Shown: positions 6,571 through 7,677 of the stretch, piece by piece
Layout: each line of letters starts with the position of its first letter
How positions within the stretch are numbered: position 1 is the stretch's first letter
Assembly (NCBI GenBank): GCA_024639745.1
Contig: JAHEHW010000073.1
Location: 1-7,677, forward strand
DNA from: Salaquimonas sp.
Lineage (GTDB): Bacteria > Pseudomonadota > Alphaproteobacteria > Rhizobiales > Rhizobiaceae
DNA length: 7,677 bases
Direction: 5' to 3'
Program-made: the position numbers and the translations under genes
Notes under the pieces: generated by a model
The model's input: only the letters and a program-made list of their open reading frames with translations
Told to the model about the DNA's origin: nothing
Databases searched by the model: none

Positions 6571-7662
6571 TTAACGCTTTGTCAGAAGTCGTCCCACCAA
6601 TTGTGCCGTGTAATCCACCATGGGCACAATCCGCGCGTAGTTCAGCCGCGTTGGTCCTATGATGCCAAGTGCGCCGATCACCCGTTCCGAAGCGTCGCGG
6701 TAAGGTGCAACGACGAGGGAAGATCCTGATTGTGAAAACAGCCGGCTATCCGCGCCGATGAAGATTCGAACGCCTTCGCCGTCCTCGGCCAGTTCCAGCA
6801 GTTTGATAAGCGTATCCTTGGCTTCCAACTCGTTGAAAAGATGCCTGACGCGCTCGAGATCCTCCTGGGCTTTCAAATCATCCAGCAGGTGCCCATGTCC
6901 GCTGATGATGATGCGGCCCGGATCCTTTTCCGTAGTGCCGGCCCACACGGCAATACCCTGTTCGACCATGTCCTGAACAAGCGTATCGAGCTCCACACGC
7001 GCATCATTGTGAAGGCGCTCCATCTGCCCCTTGGCTTCCGAGAGGGTCAGCCCGGCGATCTTGGCATTCATATAATTGGCAGCCTCACGGAGAGAAGAGG
7101 CGGTTACGCCTGCTTCCAGAGGGATGATACGATTTTCGACTGCTCCGTCCTCGCCAACGATGACAACAAGAGCTTTTCGCGGCTCAAGCTGAACGAACTC
7201 GATATGTTTCAGCTGCAAATCCTGCTTGACGCTGGCAACCAGCCCGGCACTCTTTGTGAGACCTGAAAGCATCTGGCTGGCTTCCGTGAGAATACCTTCC
7301 AGTGTCTCGTTTTCGCTGCTCGCTCGAATGCGGGATTCGATAGCTTTTCTTTCCTCTCCCGCGAGGTCGCCGATCTCCAAGAAGCTGTCGACAAAAAACC
7401 GCATTCCGGTTTCTGTCGGCAATCTGCCCGCACTGGTATGCGGCGCGTAAATCAGCCCGAGATGCTCGAGATCGGACATCACGTTACGGATGGAGGCTGG
7501 CGACAATCCCTCACTGAACACCCGCGAAATATTGCGCGACCCGACCGGATCACCGGTCTGCAGGTAATTTTCCACGATCAGCCTGAAAATATCTCGCGAA
7601 CGTTTGTCGAGGTCGTGTAAAAAGGTCTCTTGCATCCCGAAAGGTTTGGACAGGTCCGACAT
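6571..7662 (-). CDS. hrcA: Heat-inducible transcription repressor HrcA
   Basis: Dimeric repressor that binds CIRCE inverted repeats, classically upstream of groESL, and depends on GroEL to stay active; heat titrates GroEL and relieves repression. The 363-residue protein shows an N-terminal winged-helix DNA-binding domain (about 18-90) with DPVGSRNISR (38-47), LSPASIRNVMSDLEHLGLI (53-71) and the wing SAGRLPTETG (77-86). A GAF-like middle domain (about 105-325) includes FVQLEPRKALVVIV (156-169) and IFIGADSRLFSQSG (300-313). The family's C-terminal signature GPTRLNYARIVPMVDYTA lies at 336-353. The start is uncertain: ATG at 7662 has no clear Shine-Dalgarno and only 15 bases of upstream DNA, and Met10 (base 7635) is an alternative just before the conserved part. 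Ends in TAA. The upstream region, where regulatory sites would be expected, is outside the window. Confidence 0.97.
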   Translation of the reverse strand: MSDLSKPFGMQETFLHDLDKRSRDIFRLIVENYLQTGDPVGSRNISRVFSEGLSPASIRNVMSDLEHLGLIYAPHTSAGRLPTETGMRFFVDSFLEIGDLAGEERKAIESRIRASSENETLEGILTEASQMLSGLTKSAGLVASVKQDLQLKHIEFVQLEPRKALVVIVGEDGAVENRIIPLEAGVTASSLREAANYMNAKIAGLTLSEAKGQMERLHNDARVELDTLVQDMVEQGIAVWAGTTEKDPGRIIISGHGHLLDDLKAQEDLERVRHLFNELEAKDTLIKLLELAEDGEGVRIFIGADSRLFSQSGSSLVVAPYRDASERVIGALGIIGPTRLNYARIVPMVDYTAQLVGRLLTKR

Positions 7663-7677
7663 GCCAAAAATATAAGG

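Overview
The window is a compact chromosomal housekeeping region. All five complete genes, and the first codons of a sixth, lie on the minus strand. In transcription order (right to left) they are hrcA, grpE, glnD, murJ (mviN), trpS and the start of a NifU-type Fe-S scaffold gene. Protein identities come from family motifs read by eye. No mobile element, tRNA, rRNA, CRISPR array or phage gene is visible, and no gene-free stretch exceeds 150 bases.

The organism looks like an alphaproteobacterium of the order Hyphomicrobiales (Rhizobiales). GlnD, MurJ and HrcA have the rhizobial/Brucella-like form, the run glnD-murJ-trpS is familiar from that order, and a palindrome matching the Irr iron-control element (ICE box) precedes the nifU-like gene. 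Base composition is moderate. I cannot assign a genus.

Region by region: 6571-7662 encodes the heat-shock repressor HrcA, with only 15 bases of upstream DNA in the window. After 79 bases comes grpE (5778-6491), the DnaK nucleotide-exchange factor. After 67 bases comes glnD (2921-5710), the PII uridylyltransferase and nitrogen sensor; its Shine-Dalgarno sequence lies inside a strong mRNA hairpin. After 50 bases comes murJ (1294-2871), the lipid II flippase, then an 88-base gap with a plausible promoter, then trpS (171-1205). The last 148-base gap (23-170) holds a GC-rich hairpin, a candidate promoter and the ICE-box palindrome in front of the nifU-like start.

The genes serve separate jobs: protein folding, nitrogen signalling, cell-wall export, translation and Fe-S assembly. 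No novel protein system is visible. The points most worth checking are regulatory: the predicted iron control of the nifU-like gene, and the hairpin that could hide the glnD ribosome binding site.
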